From an uncultured Lachnospira sp. (GTDB lineage: Bacteria; Bacillota; Clostridia; Lachnospirales; Lachnospiraceae), in NCBI GenBank assembly GCA_910589305.1, contig CAJUTV010000005.1, positions 1 to 64,000 on the forward strand: a stretch of 64,000 nt of DNA, in the 5' to 3' direction. Below are positions 43,540 through 52,811 of this stretch, piece after piece (the first letter of the stretch is position 1; each line of letters opens with the position of its first letter). The notes beneath the pieces are model-generated. The model worked only from the letters and a program-made list of their open reading frames with translations. It did not search any database and was not told the origin of the DNA. The position numbers were made by a program, and so were the translations under genes.

Positions 43540-43821
43540 ATGGAGGGTAATATAAAACATGCACATAAGGTTAGCATGTCAAACAGAAGTAAACTAGAAA
43601 TGACGGGAATTAGTGATGTTGTATCCTTTGATTTAACAAAAGTGCTGTTAGAAAGTGATTATGGAGTAATAACGATTAAAGGACAAAACCTTCATGTGAA
43701 CCGTCTTTCAGTTGAAAAAGGCGAGTTGGATATTGATGGAACGATTCAAGCTATAGAATATTCGGATAAGGATAATTTTTCTAAGAAAGGGGAATCGTGG
43801 TTTGGAAAGCTGCTTAAGTGA
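43540..43821 (+). CDS. yabP: Sporulation protein YabP
   Basis: 93 residues: HAHKVSMSNRSKLEMTGISD, VVSFDLTKVLLESDYGVITI and GQNLHVNRLSVEKGELDIDG. YabP is a small mother-cell protein needed with YabQ for spore cortex formation. GGAGG at 43526-43530 is 9 nt before ATG 43540. It overlaps yabQ by 20 nt. Confidence 0.92.
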   Translation: MEGNIKHAHKVSMSNRSKLEMTGISDVVSFDLTKVLLESDYGVITIKGQNLHVNRLSVEKGELDIDGTIQAIEYSDKDNFSKKGESWFGKLLK

Positions 43822-44281
43822 TTTGTTACAATGGGAGCTTTCAACCGTGCTATCCAGTGCATTTCTTGGAATGGCGGCAGCGTTTATATACGATTGTATA
43901 CGGGTAGTCCGAAGAATTATAAGGCATAAAAAAGTTTGGACTATTGCAGTAGAAGATATTATATATTGGGTGTGTATGAGTTTTTTGGCGTTTAGTGCTA
44001 CATATAATTTAAGTAATGGGGCAGTAAGAGGCTTTATGGTGGTGACTGCAATACTTGGAGCATTATTGTACAGAGCAGTTCTTGGAAAATACTATGTAAA
44101 ATATATGACAAAATTAATTAATTTTTTAATAAGACCATTGAAAAAATTATGTCGTTTGATTAGTATTAAGTTAGGTCATTTAAAAGAACTGTACAAAAAA
44201 CGCAGACCAAAAACATCAAAGAAGAAGGGAGGGATTAAATCATGGTACTTGAATCGAAATATGAAAAACAGCAAAGATTAA
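43802..44281 (+). CDS. yabQ: Spore cortex biosynthesis protein YabQ
   Basis: 159 residues with about four membrane helices (about 14-32, 48-65, 72-90) and a very basic tail (KKRRPKTSKKKGG). Family pieces: AFLGMAAAFIYDCIRVVRRI and VEDIIYWVCMSFLAFSATYN. It acts with YabP at the forespore membrane in cortex synthesis. The start is a TTG at 43802, 9 nt after AAGAAAGGGG. It overlaps divIC by 40 nt. Confidence 0.88.
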   Translation: MESCLSDLLQWELSTVLSSAFLGMAAAFIYDCIRVVRRIIRHKKVWTIAVEDIIYWVCMSFLAFSATYNLSNGAVRGFMVVTAILGALLYRAVLGKYYVKYMTKLINFLIRPLKKLCRLISIKLGHLKELYKKRRPKTSKKKGGIKSWYLNRNMKNSKD

Positions 44282-44568
44282 AACGACAACGTTATTCAGG
44301 TATCTTAGGATTTGTCTTAGCATGTGTACTGATAGTGATAATTGGTGTCACTTTATGGGTAAGCAAGCAGTCTCTTATTGAACAAAATCAAGAGTATGAA
44401 GCGCAAAAGATAGTTCTTGAGAGTCAGATTAATGAGCAAAAAGAAAGAAGTGATGATATAGAAGAATATAAAAAATATGTTCAAACAAAAAAATTTGCAG
44501 AGGATATCGCTAAAAATAAGTTTGGGTTAATTTATCCAGATGAAATCGTTATTAAACCAGATTCATAA
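44242..44568 (+). CDS. divIC: Septum formation initiator DivIC (FtsB family)
   Basis: 108 residues: short basic N-terminus, one membrane helix (about 20-42), then a coiled coil (about 45-85, SLIEQNQEYEAQKIVLESQI) and the conserved end AEDIAKNKFGLIYPDEIVIK. It works with DivIB/FtsL in the divisome. AGAAGGGAGGG precedes the start inside yabQ. A terminator follows. Confidence 0.9.
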   Translation: MVLESKYEKQQRLKRQRYSGILGFVLACVLIVIIGVTLWVSKQSLIEQNQEYEAQKIVLESQINEQKERSDDIEEYKKYVQTKKFAEDIAKNKFGLIYPDEIVIKPDS

Positions 44569-44575
44569 AAATTAA

Positions 44576-44623
44576 AAAGGGCTGTTGCAAAAGAGAAATT
44601 TTGTAATAGCCTTTTTTTTATCT
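44576..44623 (+). terminator. Rho-independent terminator after divIC
   Basis: AAAAGGGCTGTTGCAAAA pairs with TTTTGTAATAGCCTTTT around GAGAAA; a long T run follows. Confidence 0.85.
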
Positions 44624-44851
44624 AATTTTAAGCTGCTGATGAATAAATTTCCTTTTTTATGAATAAACCCTTTATTCTTATGAATATAATTATTAACAGT
44701 ATACAATTATTTTCTCGGGCAACGAATTAGGTGGACATGTTGGTTTGTCCATTTAACAAATGTTACAATGTCAAATCATTCACAGCTTGCTGTGGAATTT
44801 TTGGACATTGATATAGATAAGGAAAATAGCGCTAAATAAGATTTAGCGAAC

Positions 44852-44928
44852 ACTTTGTGTCTGCGCGCTGCTTGATACAAAGTTACTAAAGGAGCCTAAA
44901 TAAAGGTTTTTGCACAAAAGTAGCGCAG
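44852..44928 (+). promoter_or_regulatory. Leader pseudoknot element, copy 3 (upstream of spoIIE-like gene)
   Basis: Stem ACTTTGTGTC (44852-44861) with GATACAAAGT (44874-44883), 10 bp with one G-U; loop TGCGCGCTGCTT (44862-44873) can pair with AAGTAGCGCA (44918-44927) immediately before AGAAATGGAGATT and the ATG at 44943. Another hairpin, CGCTAAAT/ATTTAGCG, lies just upstream (about 44830-44848). Confidence 0.6.
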
Positions 44929-44942
44929 AAATGGAGATTATT

Positions 44943-46094
44943 ATGGCAGAAAGTTTGCAGGATTATATAACAACCTATTCATTTAATCGTTTGGAAGAAA
45001 CAGCACGTACATTTAGGCGGCTGGGAGAAGCCTATGAGGATGCTTACGTCGATACATTGGACACAGTAAATGGCGGTGATACTGTAATGACAGGAATATC
45101 AAAACAGTTGCTTTTGGTGGCAGATGTTTTGGAAGAGTGTGTCACAATGAACCTATATTCTAAAGATATGGACAAAAGTGTAGAAAAAGAACTATTTAGA
45201 AAATGTTTTCTTGCAGGCGTGCGAATTAAAAATATTACCATGATTGAGGGAAAGTCTGGAATGACAGAACTTGCATTTCAGGCAAGAACAGTTGGACGAG
45301 GCTGTATATCAGCAAAAAAGCTTTTTCCCATCTTGTCAGACGTCTTGGGAGCAGATTATTATGTGCCAGGTTCTTGCCGGACAATAATTAATGAGGAATT
45401 TCATCAATATATTTTTATTCAGGAAAGCCGGTTTAAAATGTTGTCAGGTGTTGCTAGAAGAGGCAAAGGGACAAGCAGGTATAATGGTGATAACTTTTTG
45501 ATTTCACGTCTTGATTGCGGAAAAACGGTAGCCGCTATTGCCGATGGTATGGGAAGCGGCAAGAGAGCGTTTGCCGAGAGCCGTATGGTAATAGAGCTTA
45601 TGGAAAATTGTATTGATGCAGGTTTTCAGGAACAGGCGGCATTGGAATTAATTAATACAGCCTACATAGCAGGCGGGGGCAAAGGCGTTCATCCCGTTAC
45701 AATGGATATGAGTGTTATTGATTGTAAAACAGGCGTATTGTCTTGTATTAAGCTAGGAGCAGCAGCAACTTTTATAAAGAGAGAATCGGAAGTTGAAGTG
45801 ATTGAATCAACGACGCTTCCATTAGGTGTGCTTGAAAAAATTGATTATACAACATTTACAAGAAAATTATTTAGCGGCGATTATGTTATTATGATAAGTG
45901 ATGGATTGCTTGATAATATTTCAGGTGTGTATAAAGAGGAAAAAATGGCCGATATTATAAAAAATATATCAGTTAGAAAACCTGATGCGATGGCAGAAGA
46001 GATTATGAGAAAATCATTAAAGTGCAATGGAGGAAAGCCATCGGACGATATGACCGTTTTAGTGTTAGGATTGTTTGACACATATGACAAATAA
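44943..46094 (+). CDS. SpoIIE-type PP2C phosphatase, lacking the membrane domain
   Basis: 383 residues corresponding to the regulatory linker and PP2C domain of SpoIIE (usual length about 800 with ten membrane helices). PP2C metal motifs: AAIADGMGSGKRAFAES (about 199), VIMISDGLLDN (about 318), and KPSDDMTVLVLGLFD at the end. SpoIIE dephosphorylates SpoIIAA to activate sigma-F in the forespore. Position before tilS, hprT and ftsH matches the spoIIE locus of Bacillus, so this may be the sporulation phosphatase or a short paralogue. ATG 44943 follows ATGGAGATT. It carries a leader element. Confidence 0.85.
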   Translation: MAESLQDYITTYSFNRLEETARTFRRLGEAYEDAYVDTLDTVNGGDTVMTGISKQLLLVADVLEECVTMNLYSKDMDKSVEKELFRKCFLAGVRIKNITMIEGKSGMTELAFQARTVGRGCISAKKLFPILSDVLGADYYVPGSCRTIINEEFHQYIFIQESRFKMLSGVARRGKGTSRYNGDNFLISRLDCGKTVAAIADGMGSGKRAFAESRMVIELMENCIDAGFQEQAALELINTAYIAGGGKGVHPVTMDMSVIDCKTGVLSCIKLGAAATFIKRESEVEVIESTTLPLGVLEKIDYTTFTRKLFSGDYVIMISDGLLDNISGVYKEEKMADIIKNISVRKPDAMAEEIMRKSLKCNGGKPSDDMTVLVLGLFDTYDK

Positions 46095-46109
46095 TACTAT
46101 AATCACTGT

Positions 46110-47594
46110 ATGATTGAAAAAGTATACCAGTATATAAAAGAAAATAATATGTTAAATGATTGCAGACATATCATTGTGGGATTGTCTGGCGGTGCAGATT
46201 CTGTATGTCTGCTGGTACTGTTGCATTCTATTATTGTACAATATCAGATGGATATTGATGTTGTTGCCGTTCATATAAACCATGAAATAAGAGGTGATGA
46301 AGCCTTACGAGACCAACGTTTTGCACAGAAGTTGTCAGATGATTTAGGGGTTGTTTGTCATGTATTAAACAAAGATGTAAAGGCAATTGCAAAAATGCGA
46401 GGGGTAAGTATTGAAACCGCAGGAAGGCAAGTGCGATATGAGTGTTTTGCTCAGATAAAAAGGGAATTAGGATTTTTGGATACGACAACAAAAATTGCTG
46501 TTGCGCACCATATTGATGATTTGGTAGAAACATCACTTATGCATCTTATTAGAGGAAGCGGAATACAAGGTTTTTCAGGTATTTCACCTGTAAATGGAGA
46601 TATTATAAGACCGCTTTTATGTGTCAATAAAAAAGAGATTATTGAATTTTTAAAGATGAAAGGCATCGGATATGTTGTAGACAGCACCAATCTTGAAAGT
46701 GATTACCAAAGAAATCAATTGAGAAATCAGCTTATTCCAATGATTGAAAAAAAATATAATCCAGAGTTTTCAAAAGCAGTATATCATATGGCAACGGATT
46801 TATTGGAAATAAATCGTTATATAGATAGACAAGTTGACCAGCTTGAGCCGATTTGTGTGCGCTATGACAGTACAAATCAGAAAGTTTTGGCCTCCTTGTT
46901 GTTAGATAAATTTCAACATGTAGATAGGACATTACAGACCTATCTGCTTCGTGCTGTTTTAAAAAAGGTAGCACAAAGCCCTGTGGATATTTATCGAAAA
47001 CATATTGAACTTTTAATGCAGCTATGTCAAAAGCAGGTCGGCAAAAAGATAAATTTATCTAACGGAATTGTAGCAATTCGAGGATATTGTGACATCACGC
47101 TGCGAAAAAGTGTTCATCAAGATGTACATTTAGATAAACAAGAGGATTGGAATCCATTAAGTATTGATTTGTCTAATATAAAAACAGGGGAAGAACAATG
47201 TGTCAAATTGGGTATTTCTATATGTGATATCAATGGAACATGGCATAAAGTAGAAAAAATATGTCTACAATTAGTAGATAAGAAAGAAATTAAAAATATT
47301 TATTTGAATAATGTCTATACTAAATTTTTTGATTGTGATAAGATAAGTAGAAAAATTGATATAAGATTTAAGGAGCAGAAGGATTTTATTCAGATTCATG
47401 CAAACGGAGGCAAAAAGAAATTAAAGAAAGAATTGATAGACCTAAAAGTTCCTGCCAATGTTAGGAATCATATTTTGCTGTTAGCATGTGAGAATGAAAT
47501 ATTGTGGGCTGTGGGCGTTAGAAGATGCCAGACGGCGTTAATTGATGAGAATACAAAAAATATATTGAAAATATGTGTAGTGATTGGAGACTAA
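46110..47594 (+). CDS. tilS: tRNA(Ile)-lysidine synthetase
   Basis: 494 residues. N-terminal PP-loop ATPase: IIVGLSGGADSVCLLVLLHS (about 22-41), then HINHEIRGDEALRDQRFA and AVAHHIDDLVETSLMHLIRG. Substrate-binding C-terminal domain: KKLKKELIDLKVPANVRNHI and ENEILWAVGVRRCQT. It attaches lysine to C34 of tRNA-Ile(CAU), changing AUG to AUA decoding; essential. It begins 15 nt after the phosphatase gene and hprT starts 2 nt after its stop. Confidence 0.95.
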   Translation: MIEKVYQYIKENNMLNDCRHIIVGLSGGADSVCLLVLLHSIIVQYQMDIDVVAVHINHEIRGDEALRDQRFAQKLSDDLGVVCHVLNKDVKAIAKMRGVSIETAGRQVRYECFAQIKRELGFLDTTTKIAVAHHIDDLVETSLMHLIRGSGIQGFSGISPVNGDIIRPLLCVNKKEIIEFLKMKGIGYVVDSTNLESDYQRNQLRNQLIPMIEKKYNPEFSKAVYHMATDLLEINRYIDRQVDQLEPICVRYDSTNQKVLASLLLDKFQHVDRTLQTYLLRAVLKKVAQSPVDIYRKHIELLMQLCQKQVGKKINLSNGIVAIRGYCDITLRKSVHQDVHLDKQEDWNPLSIDLSNIKTGEEQCVKLGISICDINGTWHKVEKICLQLVDKKEIKNIYLNNVYTKFFDCDKISRKIDIRFKEQKDFIQIHANGGKKKLKKELIDLKVPANVRNHILLLACENEILWAVGVRRCQTALIDENTKNILKICVVIGD

Positions 47595-47596
47595 AG

Positions 47597-48124
47597 ATGG
47601 ATTATCAAAATATAAGTGTATTAATTTCAAAAGAAAAGTTAGATAGCAGAATTGACGAGCTTGCACAGCAGATAAGCCATGATTATCAGGGCGAGCCATT
47701 GAAATTGATTTGTATACTAAAGGGCAGTATTATTTTTTGCTGTGAGCTTGCTAAAAGACTTACAATACCAGTTTTATTTGATTTTATGCAGGTTTCAAGT
47801 TATGGAAAAAGTACAGAGTCAAGCGGTCATATTATAATAAAAAAGGAATTAGACGAACCAATTAAAGGCGATAATGTTTTGATTATAGAAGATATTGTTG
47901 ACTCTGGCAATACGCTGTCAAAATTGCTTCCTATGCTAAAGGACAGAGAGCCTAAAAGTTTAAAAGTGTGTACGCTTTTGGATAAGCCAGAACGAAGAAC
48001 AGCACCTGTTGATGTTGATTACAATGGTTTTTGTATTCCAGACGAATTTGTGGTAGGATTTGGCTTGGATTATAATCAAAATTATAGAAATCTCCCATAT
48101 GTGGGTGTGTTACATTTTGATTAA
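47597..48124 (+). CDS. hpt: Hypoxanthine phosphoribosyltransferase
   Basis: 175 residues. PRPP-binding motif VLIIEDIVDSGNTLSKLLPM (about 95-114), early loop ICILKGSIIFCCELAKRL, and VGFGLDYNQNYRNLPYVGVL near the end. It salvages hypoxanthine and guanine to IMP and GMP in the cytoplasm. ATG 47597 follows GATTGGAGACTAAAG; the earlier open frame overlaps tilS and is not used. ftsH follows 23 nt downstream. Confidence 0.95.
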   Translation: MDYQNISVLISKEKLDSRIDELAQQISHDYQGEPLKLICILKGSIIFCCELAKRLTIPVLFDFMQVSSYGKSTESSGHIIIKKELDEPIKGDNVLIIEDIVDSGNTLSKLLPMLKDREPKSLKVCTLLDKPERRTAPVDVDYNGFCIPDEFVVGFGLDYNQNYRNLPYVGVLHFD

Positions 48125-48147
48125 AAAGAATGGAGGTTAGAAAAAAG

Positions 48148-49974
48148 ATGAATAACAAAGGCAGAACTGGCGGATTTGGTGTTTATGTTGGCATCGTTCT
48201 TATTATTTTGTTGATTTACATGATAATAAACCGATTTAGTGCTTCAACAGCAGATTACAGTTATAGTTCTTTTTTGAAAGATTTAGAAAGCGGCAATATT
48301 GCAGAGGTAGGGATTCAGCAGAATGCAGAAGTTCCAACAGGTAAGTTGTATGTTAATTTTGAAAACAGCAGAAATACTAGGATTACGTATGTTTCTGATA
48401 TCAATGAAGTACAAAAGCTGCTTAAAGACAGAGGAATTGCATATACATTGACCGATGTAAAGCGCCAGAATATGTGGATTACAGTGTTAGTGCCTACAGT
48501 GCTTGTTATTATTGTTATTTTTATTATATTGATGATTACAAACAGGCAGGCTGGAGGCGGGGCAAACTCAAAGATGATGAATTTTGGGAAAAGCCGTGCA
48601 AGGTTAATGACAACAGAGGATAATAAGATTACATTTAAAAATGTTGCCGGATTGAAAGAAGAGAAGGAAGAGTTAGAAGAAATTGTTGATTTTCTAAAAA
48701 GTCCATCAAAATATATGGAGCTGGGGGCAAGAATACCAAAAGGTGTTATTCTTACAGGTCCTCCGGGAACAGGTAAGACACTTCTTGCAAAGGCTGTTGC
48801 TGGTGAGGCAGGAGTTCCGTTTTTTACGATATCTGGTTCTGATTTTGTCGAGATGTTTGTTGGTGTCGGTGCGTCAAGAGTGCGTGACCTTTTTGAGGAT
48901 GCAAAGAAAAATGCACCATGTATTGTCTTTATAGATGAGATTGATGCGGTGGCAAGAAGGCGTGGAACTGGTATGGGCGGCGGACACGATGAACGAGAGC
49001 AGACACTCAATCAGATGCTTGTCGAGATGGACGGATTTGCGGTAAATGAGGGCATTATTGTGATGGCGGCAACAAACAGAGTTGATATTTTAGACCCTGC
49101 TATATTAAGACCAGGTCGATTTGACAGAAAGGTTGTTGTCGGAAGACCAGATGTTGCAGCAAGATTGGAGATATTAAATGTTCATGCTGCCAAAAAGCCA
49201 TTGGCAGATGATGTTGATTTGGATGCGTTATCTAGGACAACAGCAGGATTTACAGGTGCTGATTTGGAAAATTTATTAAATGAGGCGGCTATCAATGCAG
49301 CTAAAAATAAACGTCCATATATTATTAACAGCGATGTGAATTATGCCTTTGTCAAAGTTGGAATCGGAACAGAAAAAAGAAGTAAGATTATATCTGAGAA
49401 AGAAAAGAAGATTACAGCATACCACGAGTCTGGACACGCGATATTATTCCATGTACTTCCAGAGGTAGGACCTGTGCATTCTGTTTCAATTATTCCAACA
49501 GGACTTGGGGCAGCAGGCTATACTATGCCATTGCCTGAAAAGGATGAGCTGTTTAACACAAGAGGCAAGATGCTTCAAGATATTATCGTTAGTTTAGGCG
49601 GACGTGTGGCAGAAGAATTGGTGTTTGATGATATTACAACAGGTGCTTCTCAAGATATTAAGCAGGCGACACAAACTGCTAGAGATATGGTTACAAAATA
49701 CGGTTTTTCATCAAAATTAGGTCTTATCAATTATGATGCAGATGGCGATGAGGTCTTTATCGGCAGAGATTTAGCACATGCAAGACCATATGGTGAAAAT
49801 ATTGCTTCTGAGATTGACAATGAAGTGCGCAATATCATTAATGATTGTTATAGTAAAGCAAAAAAATTAATTATGGAAAATATTGATATTCTTCATCGGT
49901 CAGCAAAACTTTTATTAGAAAAAGAAAAGATAACGAGGGAAGAATTTGAATCGTTATTTAATCTTATCAAATAA
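48148..49974 (+). CDS. ftsH: ATP-dependent membrane zinc protease FtsH
   Basis: 608 residues. Two membrane helices (about 10-28 and 112-135) flank a small external domain; the AAA+ module has Walker A GPPGTGKT (about 206), Walker B CIVFIDEIDAVARRR and SRH DPAILRPGRFDRKV; the zinc site is AYHESGHAIL (HExxH near 431). Hexameric enzyme that degrades membrane and regulatory proteins. ATG 48148 follows GGAGG by about 13 nt. End of the conserved cluster. Confidence 0.96.
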   Translation: MNNKGRTGGFGVYVGIVLIILLIYMIINRFSASTADYSYSSFLKDLESGNIAEVGIQQNAEVPTGKLYVNFENSRNTRITYVSDINEVQKLLKDRGIAYTLTDVKRQNMWITVLVPTVLVIIVIFIILMITNRQAGGGANSKMMNFGKSRARLMTTEDNKITFKNVAGLKEEKEELEEIVDFLKSPSKYMELGARIPKGVILTGPPGTGKTLLAKAVAGEAGVPFFTISGSDFVEMFVGVGASRVRDLFEDAKKNAPCIVFIDEIDAVARRRGTGMGGGHDEREQTLNQMLVEMDGFAVNEGIIVMAATNRVDILDPAILRPGRFDRKVVVGRPDVAARLEILNVHAAKKPLADDVDLDALSRTTAGFTGADLENLLNEAAINAAKNKRPYIINSDVNYAFVKVGIGTEKRSKIISEKEKKITAYHESGHAILFHVLPEVGPVHSVSIIPTGLGAAGYTMPLPEKDELFNTRGKMLQDIIVSLGGRVAEELVFDDITTGASQDIKQATQTARDMVTKYGFSSKLGLINYDADGDEVFIGRDLAHARPYGENIASEIDNEVRNIINDCYSKAKKLIMENIDILHRSAKLLLEKEKITREEFESLFNLIK

Positions 49975-49980
49975 GTTTGC

Positions 49981-50016
49981 GTTTCAATATCGTAGAGATA
50001 TAAGTGGGTATAGGGA
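49981..50016 (+). repeat. Partial dispersed repeat
   Basis: GTTTCAATATCGTAGAGATA and AAGTGGGTATAGGGA resemble the middle of the copy at 57003-57120. The remaining gap to 50311 shows no other feature. Confidence 0.4.
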
Positions 50017-50311
50017 ATTGTTTGGTTCAGTGGAGATATAAGCTGCCACTGAAAAGCTGTGATAGCAGTTATGAAGTTATATTCTTTGATATTTGATGTG
50101 GTGTCGGAAGTGTAAAGATTGGGCGGTTGGAAAGCTTTGACAGTAAATTGTATTCATAATACAATTTGTTGTTTGTATAATTTGCATAAAAAAACTTATG
50201 TTTTTTTGTTAAGTTTATGAACACTTACATTATCTAACATGATATTATAATTTACGTAAAACCCCCAATACATTATATTTTGCTACACCCCATAAAAGTG
50301 AAATACCTTCT

Positions 50312-50344
50312 AAAGAGGACAGCCACCCCAGGCTGTCCTCTTTA
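50312..50344 (+). terminator. Strong terminator hairpin
   Basis: AAAGAGGACAGCC and GGCTGTCCTCTTT form a perfect 13-bp stem (loop ACCCCA). It is much richer in G+C than its surroundings. A second hairpin follows. Confidence 0.85.
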
Positions 50345-50350
50345 CTTTGT

Positions 50351-50376
50351 TTAAGAGTTGCATTGCAACTCTTTTT
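50351..50376 (+). terminator. Second terminator hairpin
   Basis: AAGAGTTGC and GCAACTCTT (loop ATT) followed by TTT. Together with the preceding stem it shields the amylase gene from upstream transcription. Confidence 0.75.
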
Positions 50377-50454
50377 AGGAAAAGATAAAAAATAGTTGAA
50401 TAATATCAGGTTTGAGTATAAAATTATAATACATCGTATAAAGGAGTATTTTTT

Positions 50455-52572
50455 GTGAGAATTGTTAAAACAGTTGATTCATTGAAGTTGGAATATAAAA
50501 AATTACTATATATGTGTAATACAAGACCAGTATTTAAGCCTAGAGCATTGTTTTCCGATGCAACTGAAAACTATAGAATACCACCAGAGTGTGAGGCTTG
50601 GGATACCGTTCGTATTCGACTTCGAGTAGGGAGATTCAATATTGAAAGAGCATATCTTTATGTTGATAATGAAGAGTATGCTATGGTCAGAGTGGATTCC
50701 GATGTAAGTTTTGATTATTATGAGGCAGCAATAGAAGTATCGGATTGTGTTATGTCTTATTATTTTAAGGTAGAAGGACAACGAGGGCTGTGTTATTACT
50801 ATAATCAAATGGGAGGAGCTCGTGAATTAAACCCTTATTATAATTTTACGATTATACCAGGACATAAGGTGCCAAAATGGGTAAAAGGCGCTGTTATGTA
50901 TCAAATTTATGTTGACCGATTCTGTGATGGTGATACGAGTAATAATGTAGTTGATGATGAATACAGCTATATAGGAGAACATGTAATCCAAGTAAAGGAT
51001 TGGGATAAATATCCTGAACAAATGGGGGTAAGAGAATTTTATGGAGGAGATTTACAGGGTGTATGGGATAAGTTAGATTATCTTCAGGACTTAGGAATAG
51101 ATGTCATCTATTTTAATCCCATCTTTGTATCGCCTTCTAATCACAAATATGATACTCAAGATTATGATTATGTTGACCCTCATATTGGCGTAATAAAAGT
51201 TGATGAGGGAGAGGTATTAAAGGAAGGCGACCAAGATAATCGACATGCTACAAAGTATATTAGCAGAGTGACAAGCAAAGAAAATCTTGAAGCAAGCAAT
51301 GCGTTTTTTGCAAAGCTTGTGGAGGAGATACACAAAAGAGGAATGAAAGTCATTATTGACGGTGTGTTTAATCACTGTGGTTCATTTAATAAATGGCTTG
51401 ATAAAGAACATATATATAGCAGCAGTAAAGATGATTATGCAGTGGGTGCCTATGAGAAATATGAAAGCCCATACCATAGTTTTTTTAAATTTTATAGTGA
51501 CCAATGGCCAGATAATGGTTCTTATGACGGCTGGTGGGGGCATGACACGTTGCCAAAGCTAAATTATGAAGAATCTGAAAAATTGGAAGATTATATTATA
51601 GAGATTGGCAAAAAATGGGTGTCGCCTCCGTATAATGTAGATGGATGGCGTTTAGATGTAGCTGCTGATTTGGGTTATAACAGCGAATATAATCATCGGT
51701 TTTGGAAGAAATTTAGAAAAGCAGTAAAAGAGGCAAATCCAGAAGCGGTTATTCTTGCAGAGCATTATGGGGATTCTCATGATTGGCTTTTAGGCGGGCA
51801 GTGGGATACCATTATGAACTACGATGCATTTATGGAACCTATAACCTGGTTTTTAACAGGTATGGAAAAGCACAGTGATGAATTTCGACAGGATATGATT
51901 GGCAATGCCAATAATTTTTTTGGTGCTATGCATCATAATATGTCACGTATGGGTTATCAGGCATTTAGTATATCTATGAATCAATTGTCAAACCACGACC
52001 ATTCAAGATTTCTTACAAGAACCAATCATATTGTGGGAAGAACACATACGATGGGACCGCAAAAAGCAAATGAACATGTAGATAGGGCTGTGTTTATGGC
52101 GGCAGTGGTTATTCAGATGACATGGCCTGGCGCACCGACATTATATTATGGAGATGAGGCAGGTGTTTGCGGCTGGACAGACCCAGATAACAGAAGAACG
52201 TATCCATGGGGAAAAGAAGATAAACTTTTGCTTCAATTTCACAAAGATATCATTAAGATGCATAAAGAGTGTAAAGTTCTTAGTACAGGTTCCTACAAGC
52301 CGCTTATCAGTGAGTATAATTTAATTGCTTATGGACGTTTTGACAAAAATGATATGGTGGTCGTTATTGTAAATAATTCAGATGATGAGCGAAGAGTGCA
52401 TGTTCCTGTGTGGGAAATTGGGCTGATGAGAGAGTATGATATGGAGCAGGTTTTTGTCACGTATGAAAATGGATATGATAATAGTAAACTTGGATATTCA
52501 GTAAGAGAAGGCTGGTTAGATGTTGGTATGAGAAATAAGTCTGCTATGGTACTGCGAAAGATGCAATTTTAA
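50455..52572 (+). CDS. GH13 alpha-amylase family glycosidase (neopullulanase/cyclomaltodextrinase-like)
   Basis: 705 residues, no signal peptide, so intracellular. An N-terminal CBM34-like beta domain (about 1-125) precedes the barrel. GH13 regions: DGVFNHCG (about 303), DGWRLDVAADLG with nucleophile Asp (about 397), ILAEHYGD with acid/base Glu (about 437), and SNHDHSRF (about 514). The N-terminal domain and YQIYVDRFCDGD favour neopullulanase or cyclomaltodextrinase acting on imported malto-oligosaccharides. GTG start at 50455 after AAGGAG. It seems monocistronic. Confidence 0.92.
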   Translation: MRIVKTVDSLKLEYKKLLYMCNTRPVFKPRALFSDATENYRIPPECEAWDTVRIRLRVGRFNIERAYLYVDNEEYAMVRVDSDVSFDYYEAAIEVSDCVMSYYFKVEGQRGLCYYYNQMGGARELNPYYNFTIIPGHKVPKWVKGAVMYQIYVDRFCDGDTSNNVVDDEYSYIGEHVIQVKDWDKYPEQMGVREFYGGDLQGVWDKLDYLQDLGIDVIYFNPIFVSPSNHKYDTQDYDYVDPHIGVIKVDEGEVLKEGDQDNRHATKYISRVTSKENLEASNAFFAKLVEEIHKRGMKVIIDGVFNHCGSFNKWLDKEHIYSSSKDDYAVGAYEKYESPYHSFFKFYSDQWPDNGSYDGWWGHDTLPKLNYEESEKLEDYIIEIGKKWVSPPYNVDGWRLDVAADLGYNSEYNHRFWKKFRKAVKEANPEAVILAEHYGDSHDWLLGGQWDTIMNYDAFMEPITWFLTGMEKHSDEFRQDMIGNANNFFGAMHHNMSRMGYQAFSISMNQLSNHDHSRFLTRTNHIVGRTHTMGPQKANEHVDRAVFMAAVVIQMTWPGAPTLYYGDEAGVCGWTDPDNRRTYPWGKEDKLLLQFHKDIIKMHKECKVLSTGSYKPLISEYNLIAYGRFDKNDMVVVIVNNSDDERRVHVPVWEIGLMREYDMEQVFVTYENGYDNSKLGYSVREGWLDVGMRNKSAMVLRKMQF

Positions 52573-52690
52573 TCTTATCAAGAACGTCTCCTATTTCAAT
52601 GCCATAAAGCATAAGTGGAGGTGGGGACTTGCGTTGCTATAACAGCTAGATGGTTTGCAAGCAGCATAGCGGATTGTGAATATCTACTTT
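52571..52690 (+). repeat. Dispersed repeat copy
   Basis: Starts at the stop codon of the amylase gene: CTTATCAAGAACGTCTCC, CAATGCCATAAAGCATAAGT, GGGGACTTGCGTTGCTATAA, GCAGCATAGCGGATTGTGAA then TATCTAC. Opposite orientation to 35722-35847. Confidence 0.7.
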
Positions 52691-52811
52691 GGCATAAAAA
52701 TAAAATGACCATTAAAAGAAAGTACGAGGACTTAAACAAGCATTTAAAAGAAGGAAAGGAGAAAGCTATCCAATATAGAGGATTTATTCATATATTGAGT
52801 AGCAGGTTACG

